DNA of 64,000 nucleotides from Evernia prunastri (lineage: Eukaryota; Ascomycota; Lecanoromycetes; Lecanorales; Parmeliaceae), in the NCBI GenBank assembly GCA_003184365.1, contig NKYR01000002.1:372976-436975 (forward strand), given 5' to 3'. Made by a program: the position numbers and the translations under genes. The notes under the pieces are model-generated. The model searched no databases and was not told the origin of the DNA. It saw only the letters and a program-made list of their open reading frames with translations. Shown piece by piece: positions 44,428 through 55,500 of this stretch (its first letter is position 1; every line of letters starts with the position of its first letter).

Positions 44428-47018
44428 ATGTCTGCCCGTCAAATTCGACAGAATGTCTACTTCGAGCCATCTTCAATGCTCAGAAGTGCGTGCCACTGTG
44501 TATACAGTCGACTGGCCATACTAGGCTAATAAGATGGCCGTATATACAGTGGCTACAATTGGAACCCTCTAACTTTTGGTGCAACAGTGGCCATAGGTAT
44601 CTTGGCTTTAATCGTCGCAGCAACAACAGTGTTTCAAGGGGCACTGAGTGCCGGACCTGGGAGACTGAAAGCCTCGAGTCGTGCAATCGGACCCGTCTAC
44701 TATCTAAAGACGAAGACGGACTTTAGCTGGACTGAATTACGTTTTCGAACAACAGCCTGGATACCATACATCGATCGTCTAGAATGGTGCAGTCCGCCAG
44801 GCTCTGCGCGGCTATCGCCGATTCCCGGCTACCAAAAAGACGCCTCGTATGGCGCAGGGTGGCTTAATCTTATCAAACTGATTCCAAGCGAATGTCAACA
44901 TTGGTCATTAACTCGCTGCCAAACGGACTATCTCCCTAGCGACGTGCAAGCCGCGCCAGCTCGAGCGAGTATACGAGCTGTTGTGGAGCTAGCCGCCCTC
45001 TCCGGTTGCGACTCGATAACAATCGCAAAAGAACTTCCGTTGGCAAGAGGACTTAACCTACAACTCGCCTTTCGAGACCACCCCTACCTTGGATTGGTTG
45101 CTGTATACGATCAATTTGTGCTCGAAGATGCCAAGTCAGTCACATCGATAGTCCGCAAAATAGATCTTGTCTTCCAGTGTTACTTTGTTGCCCCTCACTC
45201 CACTGACGAGTGTCTAGGCGCCTTACAGACATTCAAAAATGCCATATTTTGTATCTTGCTGGTCAATTCAGCTTCCAGAATATATTTCTAAAAACCCTGG
45301 ACTTCGATGGAAAGTCGTCTCCCCTGCACGATTCCATAAATGTACTCGACGCTTTGGATATACGCACACGTTCACAAGGAGAGCTAGCTCCACATCAGCG
45401 GCTCTCGGTTGAGTCCGGCCTAGAGCCTGGCACCAATAAATCCATGGGTCTTGGACTTCTGACCTTAGACTCGCCGGATGATTGCAAAGCATTGCCATAT
45501 GCAAAACTCAGGATACGATCTGCGACCTTACAGCTCTGCGAATCAAGTCAGGGTTGGAATTACACTAGAGGGTCTACAGCGCTCAGAGCAATCTATGATC
45601 TATTCAAGTCCAACTCAAATTTGCTGGTTTACGACAAAGATGAAAATCTTACTACGGAGCTTGCCCAAGCGCCTCTGCAACCAAAACTTGGTTCGACCTG
45701 GTTGGCGTATCAAAGTGTTGCAGGAGATTCAGGACATACTATACCTGCAAGCGGAACGCGAAGCAAAAGACCGCTACAGAGCCGAAATTGCTGGTTCGAA
45801 TGGACGCCCAATGGCCCTGGAGATGAAGCAGTGCCAATGCTGCAGGGCGGTGGGAACCTTATTCTGTTGCCAGCTGCATTCGATATATGCGTTTTATGGC
45901 TTGAGAACGAAAAAATCATAGACGATCTTACGTCTCAAAAGAGAACGGAGGCACGTGCTAACCTTGGACATCAACTTCATGAGGTACGTTTCTAAGCTGG
46001 TATCCAGATCACAGCGGTCCGGCTGATTATTTACTTACGTTGAGGCTAGGTCGATCATTGGCTTCTACATTACGGTGGTGTTAAAGCGGCTGAACAAGTA
46101 TTTGAAATACTTATTAATTTCGTTGAAAAACCACGTCCGCCATCTTTTGAACGGAAGGCGCCAATTGAACAAAAAGAATATAGTAGAAGACCACCATACA
46201 CAACGGACGAGTCATCTGAATCATCCACTAGTGGGGGAATGCAAGAGCGAAAGAGCAGATGTGATGTACGTGCTGGCTGGCGAAAGCGCCACTCAGAAGA
46301 TTTTTGGGATGGTTCGTCCGGTTCGAGATCAGATGGATCAAGCAGTCCCACTCCAGAGAGGCGCCGTAAACCACGATTCAGGTACGGTGCAGCTGACCGT
46401 TCGTATACAAATGGCCCACAAAGGCCACGATATAAGGGACTCGATCGTCAGAGCGCTACAGCACGTGCTATAGAGGCCTCTGCTCCTGAAAGCTCGGCTC
46501 TAGTCCTTTTCCACAATGCAGGGAGACCAAATTCCAGAGCTCGTTCGATGGAAGAAGGTAACATCATACACCGGCAGGAGATTGAGAGACAAAGTTCTCA
46601 TGAGCGCTTGCCAATGACGGAACCCGAGATCAATGAAGACCGGATGATGGTCCTCCACCGAGGCATGAGAGAATCAAACCAGCTCCGTGAACGCCCCCGC
46701 ATATTGAATCTTCATCAAAGGGGAAGCGTGACACGTCGCGACAAGCGAAAACTGAAACGACCGACCCGAACATCAAAGGGGGGTTTACCCATTGACTCAC
46801 ACCGACCATCAGGACAATTACAAGTTCCGGAACTCGAGCAAAGACATTCCTCCGCTTCGTCTCAAATCATCCGCGGAAGAGTATCAGCAGCTGATGAGGG
46901 TATGAGAGCTCTTCTTATATATCGTGCCGTTCTGTTCGCCACTCTGTGCGCCCTCGCGGCTGACACGAGCTGTGTTTTTGAGACTGAGCTTGGGAGGCGG
47001 GTCGTACAGGTGTTGTGA
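44428..47018 (+). CDS. Modin-like fungal membrane protein
   Basis: Exons 44428-44485, 44534-45178, 45229-45983 and 46050-47018 sum to 809 codons. The N-terminus has a strong transmembrane segment, NPLTFGATVAIGILALIVAATTVFQG, followed by GPGRLKASSRAIGP. This opening and the C-terminal hydrophobic segment with ADTS...ETELGRRVVQVL are, from memory, typical of fungal proteins annotated as related to modin, whose function is unknown. The middle has an LPAAFDICVLWL...HQLHEVDHWLLHYGG motif. Residues 680 onward are arginine/serine-rich and disordered. The second intron (45179-45228) has a poor GTTACT donor but a good CTGAC branch and TTACAG acceptor. Between about 45720 and 45835 another frame looks more protein-like (see findings), so a pair of compensating indels is possible. 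Confidence 0.7.
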
Positions 47019-47606
47019 GTGTTAATGTGAAAGGAGGCCATAGGATGGTGGGATCATTGCTGACGCAAAGAGAAGCTTGGATTAATGAATCTAGGTTATA
47101 TATATGTTTATGTATGAATACGTAAAGGCATCGCCTCGACGGTTTTGGGAAATCCAGGTCCTGGCTAAGGTTCTCGCGGTAGCCTCTTTAAGGCAATGCA
47201 GGTTTTGAGATCTCCATTGACACACGCCAGACGCAGGAACAGTTTATTATGACTTACCACTTGACCAATTCTCCAAATCTGATACTTATGAAGAGAGATA
47301 TTTGCAAAAGTGTAGAATACCTTACCAACCAATCTAATACGTACGTAGCGTCAAATTCGTGCCGATCCGCAGCTTCCGCAAACTTCAAAAGTTCAACGTC
47401 ACCCGAGAAAACCCCACGGAACAAACAAACTCTCAAAATCTCAATCAGCCTATTCTGCCCACGGGTAAAGTATTTGCTATGGCTTCAAATACAACTCAGA
47501 ACCCAGCTTTGGGAATCAGCAGCTCGTTGCCGAACCCTGACACTCTGATGCAACAACGCTCCTATACCAGCCCTTTGCTCAGTACATTATTTCGTTTGCA
47601 TCGATC
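47019..47606. other. Intergenic region
   Basis: It contains the promoter of the dehydratase gene. No gene or repeat was supported. Confidence 0.5.
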
Positions 47607-49133
47607 ATGGTCACAATTACAGACTTCGCGTCTAGAGATGTCAGGTTTCCGGTAAGCCTCGCAATCAATTGAAAATCAGTCATTAGCTGAATAAAATAGA
47701 CGTCTCTTGACAAAACGGGCTCGGACGCTATGAATGTAGCAGGGGATTACTCCGTAGCATACTGCATGCTACAAACAGATTCCCCGCATGCCGGTCACGG
47801 CATGGTCCCTCTCCCAATTCACAACGCCCAACTTCAGCTGATTGTTCCCAATGCAGACATTCACCATCGGCCGCGGTAATGACATCGTCTGCCTCGCGAT
47901 CCAGAACCTCGCTGCCCGCCTGAAGGGTCGTACTCTCGAGTCATTGACGGAGAATTGGGGTCAAACATGGCGCTACCTGGTCTCTGACTCCCAATTACGC
48001 TGGATCGGCCCGGAAAAAGGTGTCATTCATCTCGCCCTCGGTGCCGTCGTCAACGCCCTATGGGATGTCTGGGCCAAAGTGCTGCAAAAACCTGTCTGGC
48101 GAATCGTCGCCGAGATGAGCCCACAAGAATTCGTACGCTGTATCGACTTCCGCTATATCACCGACGCCATCACACCCGAAGAGGCCATCGAGATGTTATA
48201 CGAAGAAGAAGCGGGCAAAGCCCGAAGGATACAAGAAGCAGAAGGTAACCGCGCTGTACCCGCCTACACCACTTCGGCCGGGTGGCTCGGCTACGGCGAA
48301 GATAAAATGGAACGACTGCTGCAAGAAACTCTCGGAGAAGGGTACAAACACTTCAAACTCAAAGTTGGCACCTCCCTCTCCTCCGACATCCGCCGCCTCA
48401 CGATCGCCCGCAATGTCATAGGTTACGACTGCGGCAATATACTCATGGTCGACGCCAATCAGGTCTGGTCCGTACCCGAAGCCATTGCATACATGAAAGA
48501 GCTTGCGCCCTTCAAGCCGTGGTTTATAGAAGAGCCCACGAGTCCGGATGACGTGTTAGGTCATAAGGCGATCAAGGACGCGTTGAAGGAGTATGGGATC
48601 GGGGTTGCGACAGGGGAAATGTGTCAGAACCGGGTGGTATTTAAGCAGTTGTTGATGTGCGGGGCAATTGACATCTGTCAAATTGATGCGTGCAGAATGG
48701 GTGGGGTTAACGAGGTTCTAGCCGTCATGCTCATGGCGAAGAAGTACGCATCCTCCTTCCCCCTTTGTACCAGATGCATGTAACGTCTCAGAAAATCGAC
48801 TCGCTAACCAATAACATATGTCCCAGATTCGACGTCCCAATCGTGCCCCATTCCGGCGGCGTCGGTCTGCCGGAGTACACCCAACACCTCAGCACGATCG
48901 ACTACGTCTGCGTATCAGGCAAGCTCTCGGTGCTGGAATACGTCGATCATCTGCACGAGCACTTCCATCATCCGGCCGTGATCAAAAACGGTTATTATCA
49001 GACTCCAACGGAGCCGGGGTATAGCGTCGAAATGAAGGAGGAGAGCATGGAGATGTATAGCTTTCCCGGAAACGAGGGGGGATTTTGGAGAAGTGAGGAA
49101 GCAAAAGCTATTTTGGAGGGTGCGAGGGTGTAG
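47607..49133 (+). CDS. L-fuconate dehydratase (enolase superfamily, ENOSF1-like)
   Basis: Removes water from L-fuconate (and related sugar acids) to give 2-keto-3-deoxy-L-fuconate in L-fucose breakdown. Exons 47607-47651, 47700-47804, 47857-48743 and 48827-49133 join exactly to 448 codons. The capping domain has VTITDFASRDVRFPTS, GSDAMN, YSVAYC and TFTIGRGND. The barrel has the catalytic lysine motif FKLKVG near residue 216, the metal ligands in MVDANQ, EEPTSPDD and TGEMCQNR, and the general-base histidine in IVPHSGGVG near 353. HLALGAVVNALWDVWAK and ELVRCIDFRYITD-like residues are specific to the fuconate branch. The length of 447 residues is typical. The very short first exon was set by the conserved MVTITDF start. 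The protein is cytosolic or mitochondrial; no clear signal was seen. Confidence 0.93.
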
Positions 49134-49379
49134 TAGCATACTTCGTACGATAGCCATGGACGTATTTGCTTGTGGCTACATCTTTACAGAGAGTTTGAAG
49201 ACGTGCGATGCATGTGTTCACGCTGATCCAGAAGGACTCGATCGTTGTCCGAGCTACTCGTAGTCCTGGCACCCATGCCACGTTCGTCGCCCGTTAAATA
49301 TACAAAGCATAAAATTCATTTCAATTACCTACGCACTTTATCTACATCTATTTCGCTTCCCAAAGCTCCAGATACAGAC

Positions 49380-50459
49380 TCAAGTCGCACTCCCCACCAA
49401 TCTCGCAGACCTATTCCCCCAGGCGCGCAACTTCCCAACCCCGACCGTCGAATTCAGCGTCGTGTTCTGATACCTGACCAATGGCTCCAGCAGCCTCCTC
49501 ACCTTCCCGCTCCCCGGACTCGGCGCGTCGTAGTCGACCGTGAAGACGCTGACGGAGCTAAAACAACCGCCGCCGACGACGGTCGTCTCGCCGGGCAAGG
49601 AGCAGTCGCCGTTGATGCACGTGTTGGCGCCGGCGGAGACGACGGAGCCGTAGCTGAACAGGCCGGTGGCGGGGTCGTAGACGGCGGTGTCGACCTCCGC
49701 GCCGCCGGTCAAGCGGGTCTGGACGAAGGGCGGGTCGACGCAGGCGGCGTTTTCGAGGGAGGTGATTTCGGGGTAGTTGACGTTGAGGCCGTAGCCGAGG
49801 GGGAGGAGTCGGGATCCGTTACGGCCGTTCGCGGCGAGTTGGTTGACGAGGGCGACGGAGAGCTGGGCGTCGACGGTGGCGGGGTCCGGGTAGCCGGAAG
49901 GGGTGGTCCGGTTGATCTCCTTGTAGGAGCGCTGGGCGCCGTTGCCGCCCGAGAACGCGATGGCCGGGAGGGAGCGCTCGACGGCGGCGTAGGTGGCGCC
50001 AATGGTGCCGGAGAGGGTGAACAGGAAGGGGCCTAGGTTGTCGCCGAAGTTGGGCCCGGAGACGAGGAGGTCCGGCTTGGCGCCGTTCCAGTGGTTGGGC
50101 ACGACGTAGTCGAGCGCGAAGAACGTGCAGGTGGCGGGCGTGCCGTTGTAGTACCAGATGTGCGAGTCGTTGGGGTCGGTGCCGAAGCTCGGGGCGCCTT
50201 TGGGGACGAGGTCGAATTCGGAAGGGGCGGTCAGGTTCGCTTCGGTGGTGAAGACTTCGGTGCCGCCTCTTCCGGATTGGTTGGAGACCGGGGCGACGAT
50301 CCAGGCGTTATGCCCGGCGGCATTGAGGAGGCGGTAGAGTTCGCGGATGTTGGCGGAGCCGAATCCATCGTCATTGTTCACGATGATGTTGAGGGCGATG
50401 GATGTGAGGGGGAGGAGGGGAAGGAGGGAGGTCAAGGTGTGGGTGGTTGGGAAACGCAT
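49380..50459 (-). CDS. Secreted SurE-family acid phosphatase / nucleotidase
   Basis: SurE enzymes remove phosphate from nucleotides and other monoesters; fungal versions are usually secreted. The single exon codes for 359 residues. A signal peptide (MRFPTTHTLTSLLPLLPLTSIA) precedes the metal-binding start of the domain, NIIVNNDDGFGSANIRELY. It is followed by APVSNQSGRGG with the active-site serine, and LLVSGPNFGDNLGPF. Ala/Gly-rich helices (SGTIGATYAAVERSLPAIAFSGG) and several NxS/T glycosylation sites follow. Cysteine pairs (CVDPPF..., CINGDC, GGGC) suggest disulfide bonds outside the cell. The coding sequence is unusually GC-rich, with GC at most third positions, unlike the dehydratase gene next to it. 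The start at 50459 is the only ATG before the signal peptide. Confidence 0.93.
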   Translation of the reverse strand: MRFPTTHTLTSLLPLLPLTSIALNIIVNNDDGFGSANIRELYRLLNAAGHNAWIVAPVSNQSGRGGTEVFTTEANLTAPSEFDLVPKGAPSFGTDPNDSHIWYYNGTPATCTFFALDYVVPNHWNGAKPDLLVSGPNFGDNLGPFLFTLSGTIGATYAAVERSLPAIAFSGGNGAQRSYKEINRTTPSGYPDPATVDAQLSVALVNQLAANGRNGSRLLPLGYGLNVNYPEITSLENAACVDPPFVQTRLTGGAEVDTAVYDPATGLFSYGSVVSAGANTCINGDCSLPGETTVVGGGCFSSVSVFTVDYDAPSPGSGKVRRLLEPLVRYQNTTLNSTVGVGKLRAWGNRSARLVGSAT

Positions 50460-51326
50460 TTTGAGAGAAAACAGATACTAGTTACAGTGTTTTCTGAAAA
50501 GACCGCCTCCAAGAACCAGGACAAAAAGCACAGGGTTGAACAACAGGAAAAAGATCCATCTTATATATAACTTTCCTGTAGGGAAAGAAAAGGTACCTAC
50601 CTAGCCAAGCTACCTCGTCGAGCTTGTCTGCACATTGAGCTCATTGCCGGGTTCGTCTCTTTTAAAGACCCACATAAGGAAGGTCGTTGATTTGCAAGCA
50701 TTGAAATTCGTCCAGGGATGCGAGCGGAAGCAGGTACCGGGAGGATATCGATCCTTCAGTTCCTGGGTACGCAAGTTATTTAAGCCCCATCAGGCAGGTG
50801 GAAAAGGTGTTCCATAGCCAATAAAAGCACCTCTTGTTGACATGAGTTCTTCTCATACGGACAGAGTAGAATATGTGTAGAAATATGGCATTTTAAGTCA
50901 TCATGTCCGAGATTCGGTCTGTCCGTTGGAGTAATGTAAAATGGTACCTAAAATTCTATGCTGTTTTGACCAGCTGGGCGGTTGACGCCGACGCGGCAGT
51001 CTGAAAACGCGGCTGGCGCCTTCGGTTCAAGACTACCTTAAGTCCTCAATTCTGATCACTAAAGCAAAGTATCTCATGGTCATGTGGAAGGGCACGTTTC
51101 AGATCTTGTTAGACTCGATATCTTTCCATAGACTCTGGTTGTTATGCCAGTAGCCAGCCAGGCTATTATAAAATCTTGAAACACTGTGTACAGTGCCTGC
51201 GCTGTCCCTCACGCAATATGTTCCGATGCTGAGAACACGCATTTTAGAACAATCAATCATCGACTCTCTCGGTTTCCTTCTGCATTGACCATGCATGAAT
51301 GCCACTACATTATGATTCTTTTCCCC
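50460..51326. other. Intergenic region
   Basis: It contains the promoter of the SurE gene and the 3' flank of the bS21m gene. A GGTACCTACCTAGCCAAGCT tract lies at about 50591-50610. No gene was seen. Confidence 0.5.
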
Positions 51327-52157
51327 CTACCACCCTTTCCTTCTCATCTCTTTCACCCTCATCACTGTAGCCCTAAAGCTTTCCTTGAACATCTTTCTCC
51401 ATCTCTCACTCTTCAATCTCTTCCTCTTCATGCCCGGTCTTTCATGAAATCGTTGACGCGACAAGTCCTGCCTAACTCTGTTGACAGCACATGCAATATC
51501 CAAACCCCTCAGCGCACGACCGAAATCCACACCTTGTTCCGGGACCACTTCGATAGTACGTCCAACTGACGGGCGTGACCGGACCGTGCGAGTGGCTCGC
51601 TTAGGTGCCCTTTGGGTTTGTTCCAAGGTACGGTATGCATCACGGGATATGGATATGGGGGTTCCTGCGCTAGTCATCTCTTTGGAAGGGTACTGCATTT
51701 TTCCCGCAATGTCGTAGTGGTATCTGGTGGGATCGCGGGGTCGGAGATCATTGCGGAAAGCGGTCTCCATCATTGTGCTGGATGGCTCATCAGCTGATTC
51801 GGAGGATTTCTTGGCAGAGGGGAAGGTCGAATCGAGTATGCTGTTGATCTGGCTCCCAAGTATATCGCCCTTAAGCCATCTTTGCGAGGATGCAGTTCGA
51901 GGCGATGGCGTAGGCTTTGGACGGGATTTGTCTTCGAGAACGTCAAGCTCGGCCGCCGTGGAGGATGAGTCGGCGTTGTTGGGAGCGGTAGAATGGAAAC
52001 TCGAATTTCTACATTTTGGCAACTTGGGCGTGAGCAGTCCCACCTGTCGAGAAACCATTGTCGGCCGCCATAGTGAGTGAGTTGAAGGTGCGAGAAAGGA
52101 GAGCAGTGGTGACATTCGGAATTTCAGTAAAGGATCGCTAACTAATTGAATTTCCAT
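51327..52157 (-). CDS. MRP21: Mitochondrial small-subunit ribosomal protein bS21m (Mrp21)
   Basis: A small-subunit mitochondrial ribosomal protein. The single exon has 276 codons. The conserved bS21 part is C-terminal (about residues 195-275): RPSVGRTIEVVPEQGVDFGRALRGLDIACAVNRVRQDLSRQRFHERPGMKRKRLKSERWRKMFK. The motif of charged residues followed by F-E-RP and the K/R-rich tail is typical. The N-terminal 190 residues include a basic presequence and a low-complexity linker, much longer than bacterial S21 but common in fungi. In-frame starts at 52157, 52115 and 52058 all give plausible presequences. The gene is divergent to the RRM/PWI protein. Confidence 0.85.
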   Translation of the reverse strand: MEIQLVSDPLLKFRMSPLLSFLAPSTHSLWRPTMVSRQVGLLTPKLPKCRNSSFHSTAPNNADSSSTAAELDVLEDKSRPKPTPSPRTASSQRWLKGDILGSQINSILDSTFPSAKKSSESADEPSSTMMETAFRNDLRPRDPTRYHYDIAGKMQYPSKEMTSAGTPISISRDAYRTLEQTQRAPKRATRTVRSRPSVGRTIEVVPEQGVDFGRALRGLDIACAVNRVRQDLSRQRFHERPGMKRKRLKSERWRKMFKESFRATVMRVKEMRRKGW

Positions 52158-52467
52158 GAATGGAAAGCGACATAATCAATACACAGTGTAATGCGTTCGG
52201 TGGCACAGGAATCACGAATGTAAATGGATGCTTGCTTGTGGTGTAGTAGTCTATTGGCATTGGTTCAATTTCAAAACCGTTCGGCAGTAGGTTTTTCCGG
52301 CTCGATCTTCACAGCTAGCTTTATATTCACTCTACGCTCTATATTCGCTCTCTTGATTACCTACATCGCGGGAAGATAACGTGTCGAAAGAAGCGCTTTC
52401 TCTGGTGCGAATGAAAAGCAACTGATTCGAATTTCTAAGACCTTCATTGCCTTTTCCGTAGCAGCTA
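52158..52467. promoter_or_regulatory. Shared intergenic promoter of MRP21 and the RRM/PWI gene
   Basis: A 310-bp gap between divergent start codons. AT-rich, with TTTATATTCACTC near 52320. No well-defined TATA box. Confidence 0.5.
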
Positions 52468-55029
52468 ATGTATAATTATCAAGGTATGATGACCCTTCCC
52501 AGTGTCATTTCAAGCTGAATGACCGGAGTTCTGGGCATGGTGCTGCTCAATCCAGTCTCTGATTGCTAACATCGTTGTTAGGTGCACCTGGCTATGGCCG
52601 TCCCCTGAGCTTTGCGGGTTTCCCTGGGGGGAGCGCTCCGCCAGGGATGGGAGCTCCACCCGGAGCAGGTAGGCCGCAATAACTGTGTTTCAACAACATG
52701 CGCTGACAAATTGTAGCTGCACCAGGCACAGCTCCGCCTCCAGGCATGCAGGCAAATAATCAGCAACCGGGGCGACCAGGTGGCTTCCCTCCGAGCTTCC
52801 AACCACCGGCCAACATGCCTAACATCAACTTCAATGCACCTGTCATACGCCTCGGCACTACTGGTCCATCCAAGCCAGCCATTACTCTAGGTAACGAACC
52901 ACGGCGTGAATCAGAAGCTAGAGCCCCTCGTCCAGGTTTAGGAGCTGGCCAGGGCATGGACGCACAACGACAAGCTCTTCGGGAGAGCATGATGCAGCTG
53001 GTGCCACCTACAAAAGAAGAAATTGTAAGGACTATTTTCGTCGGAGGCATAACGGAAGGTGTTGGTGGAGACGAGGGGATAGAACGCATCTTACAGTGTG
53101 CTGGAAACCTGAGGCGCTGGATCAGAGCAACAGATGCAAATAATAAAGCATGCAGATTTGGCTTTGCAGAGTACGAGGATCCCGAGAGTCTTGTTACGGC
53201 CGTAGAGGTACTGAAAGATGTCGAAGTGCCCGTGAAGCCACAAGTTGTCAATGGCACCAAGAAGGAAGAAAACGGTGAAGAAGTGAAAGTGGAGAAGAGT
53301 AAAATACTGGTAATCTCTCGTTAAGCAGCTCGTAAGTGCTGTCCTTGCTTACGAAATTTTCTAGGTCAACATTGACGACGCTTCATATAATTATCTGGAA
53401 CAATGGGAGGCATCACGAGGTGATTCAGACCCGATACAGGCTCAATTACGTTTAGACGCGGCCAAAAGTGCTCTTGCAGGAGTTCTTGCAGATCTCGCCA
53501 ATCCTTCAGCGCCTCTGCAGACGAATGACATGTCGAATGTGGATCGAGACGGTGACTACTCAATGCAGAATGGTGACGAGAAGCCAGATGCCGAAGTTGT
53601 GACTATTCCCCTCTCAGCCGATGATGAGCTATCTGATATTCCAGCCGAAATGCGGGAAACAGTCGCCAAAGAGATCCAAGCCTTCCGCGATCGCAGCACG
53701 CGTCGAGACATGGAGCGGCTGAGACGAGAGGAAGAGCTAGAGGCAATGGAGAGACGCCGAAATATGAATCAGTCTAGGCCTAGTCGTCTTGCATCTCCCC
53801 CTCTCTCAGCGCCAAGTGGCCCGGCTGGTGGCGCAAATGGTATTCCGGTCGGCCCCAGAGACAGAGGTGTACCTAATGCTCCTGCTGGACCGAAGGGCTA
53901 CACAGAGTCGCAGATGCCACGAGATTACCAAAAGGGAGTTACGTTCGTGATTGGAAGTGGGATCAATGGCGCTGGCGCTGCTGGGTTGATCGATCGAGAG
54001 GATGAGGACAGTGATGCTAGCGACGAAGAGATCGAACGACGGAAACAGGAGAAGAAGGAAGCGGAGCTAGAAAAAATGTACCAAGACCAGCGGCGAAGAT
54101 GGTTGAACCGCGAGCGAAGTCGAACAGCCGCCGTCGAAAGAGAGAAGGCCAGGGACAAGGAAGAGCAAGCGCAAAAAGAAGCTGAGAAGGAGGCTGTAGC
54201 CAAGCGTCTGAGAGAGTGGAACGATGATGCTGAAGCCAGTCGCAAGGTCGAGGAATACTACGTGGACCGGAGCATGTGGATTCGAAATCGCGCTACGTTC
54301 AGGAATAGAGAGTCGAATATGGATGATGTGGATCGGAACGCGGAAGAAAAGGAGAAGGCCAGAGACGCTCAGCAGAGAGAGCAAGCGAGGGGCATGGCAG
54401 ATGATTTCCTGAATCGACAAGCAATGGAGTTGGATATCAAGGCACCCCGTGAACCACAGCGCTTCAAGCTTTCATTGGGTGCTGCAGCTCAAAAGGCCCA
54501 AGCAGCTGCTACAGGCCGACGAACAGTCGCTGAAGTCGAAGGCTTACTTGAAGACGAAGAGGAGGCAGACAGCTCTGCTAAGAGGACGCTCATTCCTATC
54601 AAATTCGATAACGCAGCTGATGCGATGGGTCTCACCGAGGAAGAGAGAGCTCAAGCGGCACGACAACTGGCTGCAGATATACCTTCAGACAAAGATGGAT
54701 TATGGAAGTGGCCAGTCAAATGGGAATTCGTTGACGAGACTGTTCTCAGCGAACAACTCAAGCCGTTCGTGGAGAAGAAGATCGTCGAATATCTTGGGGT
54801 GCAGGAGCAGATGCTGGTTGAGGTTGTTGAGGATCATATTCGAAAAAGAGGTGAACCTCAAGCTCTAGTGGGAGAATTAGAAGGAGTAAGCCGTGCCAGA
54901 TCCAATTTCAGGAGAGATGCTAACATTCATCTACAGGCTTTAGATGACGAAGCAGAAGTTCTCGTCAAGAAGCTTTGGCGAATGATCATATTTTTTAGCG
55001 AGTCCGAAAAACGAGGCTTGTCAGCATAG
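52468..55029 (+). CDS. RNA-binding splicing factor with RRM and PWI domains (RBM25/Snu71-like)
   Basis: Proteins with this layout belong to the U1 snRNP-associated RBM25/Snu71 group and help choose splice sites. Exons 52468-52483, 52582-52668, 52717-53309, 53365-54885 and 54937-55029 join exactly to 770 codons. A glycine/proline-rich N-terminus is followed by an RRM: RNP2 RTIFVGGITEGV near 180, then ACRFGFAEYEDPES as RNP1. The middle is a long charged coiled coil (RRDMERLRREEELEAMERRR... and KQEKKEAELEKMYQDQRRRW). A C-terminal PWI domain with LWKWPVKWEFVDE...EYLGVQEQMLVEVVEDHIRKR ends the protein. The last intron (54886-54936, 51 nt) is in frame and stop-free. Splicing it removes VSRARSNFRR from the end of the PWI helix bundle, which restores the family pattern. 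Confidence 0.92.
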
Positions 55030-55500
55030 ATAGCCAGCAGCACGTACGAGCAGGTCCAAGCGTTATGGCCAGATAGATTGAAAACTGAATGCATCTAGGC
55101 AAAGTGTGGCATTCAAGATCTTTGCAAACCCTAGCTCACGTAGCACATATTCAACCAGCTCTTTCCGCAAAAAAGCTCAGCAAGATACCACGCAAAAAGC
55201 GTGCGCACCGGGTTTGTTACTTCTTGGTCAGTGGTAAGATGCGCGCTCTTCTCCCTACGCGCCTGCTATATTGGGCAGTGCACGGTAAAATTGTGAAGTA
55301 CGAACGAGCTGTATCCTTTCCACCTGTCAGGGTTCGTAGGTCTCATCAACACCATCCCATCCCTCTCAGATACATTCGCTCATTGCAGAATTCACAGCAT
55401 ACCATTGCAGCATCCTCTACGAGAGCTCTGCATCAGCCATCTCGCAATAGGCATCGGTAAAGCCTGAATCCACCGTCACTTACACAGTCCCTCGCTCATC
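55030..55500. other. Intergenic region
   Basis: It contains the 3' flank of the RRM/PWI gene and the promoter of the KNH-like gene. An open frame at 55089-55460 has no domain and a leader-like composition, so it was not called. Confidence 0.5.

Noticed and set aside
44560..44590. Apparent frameshift at the start of the modin-like gene
   Set aside because: Reading from the spliced 5' exon (44428-44485 to 44534) keeps the frame through this region, so no frameshift is needed.
55089..55460. 123-codon frame upstream of the KNH-like gene
   Set aside because: Composition and position match a 5' leader. No domain.
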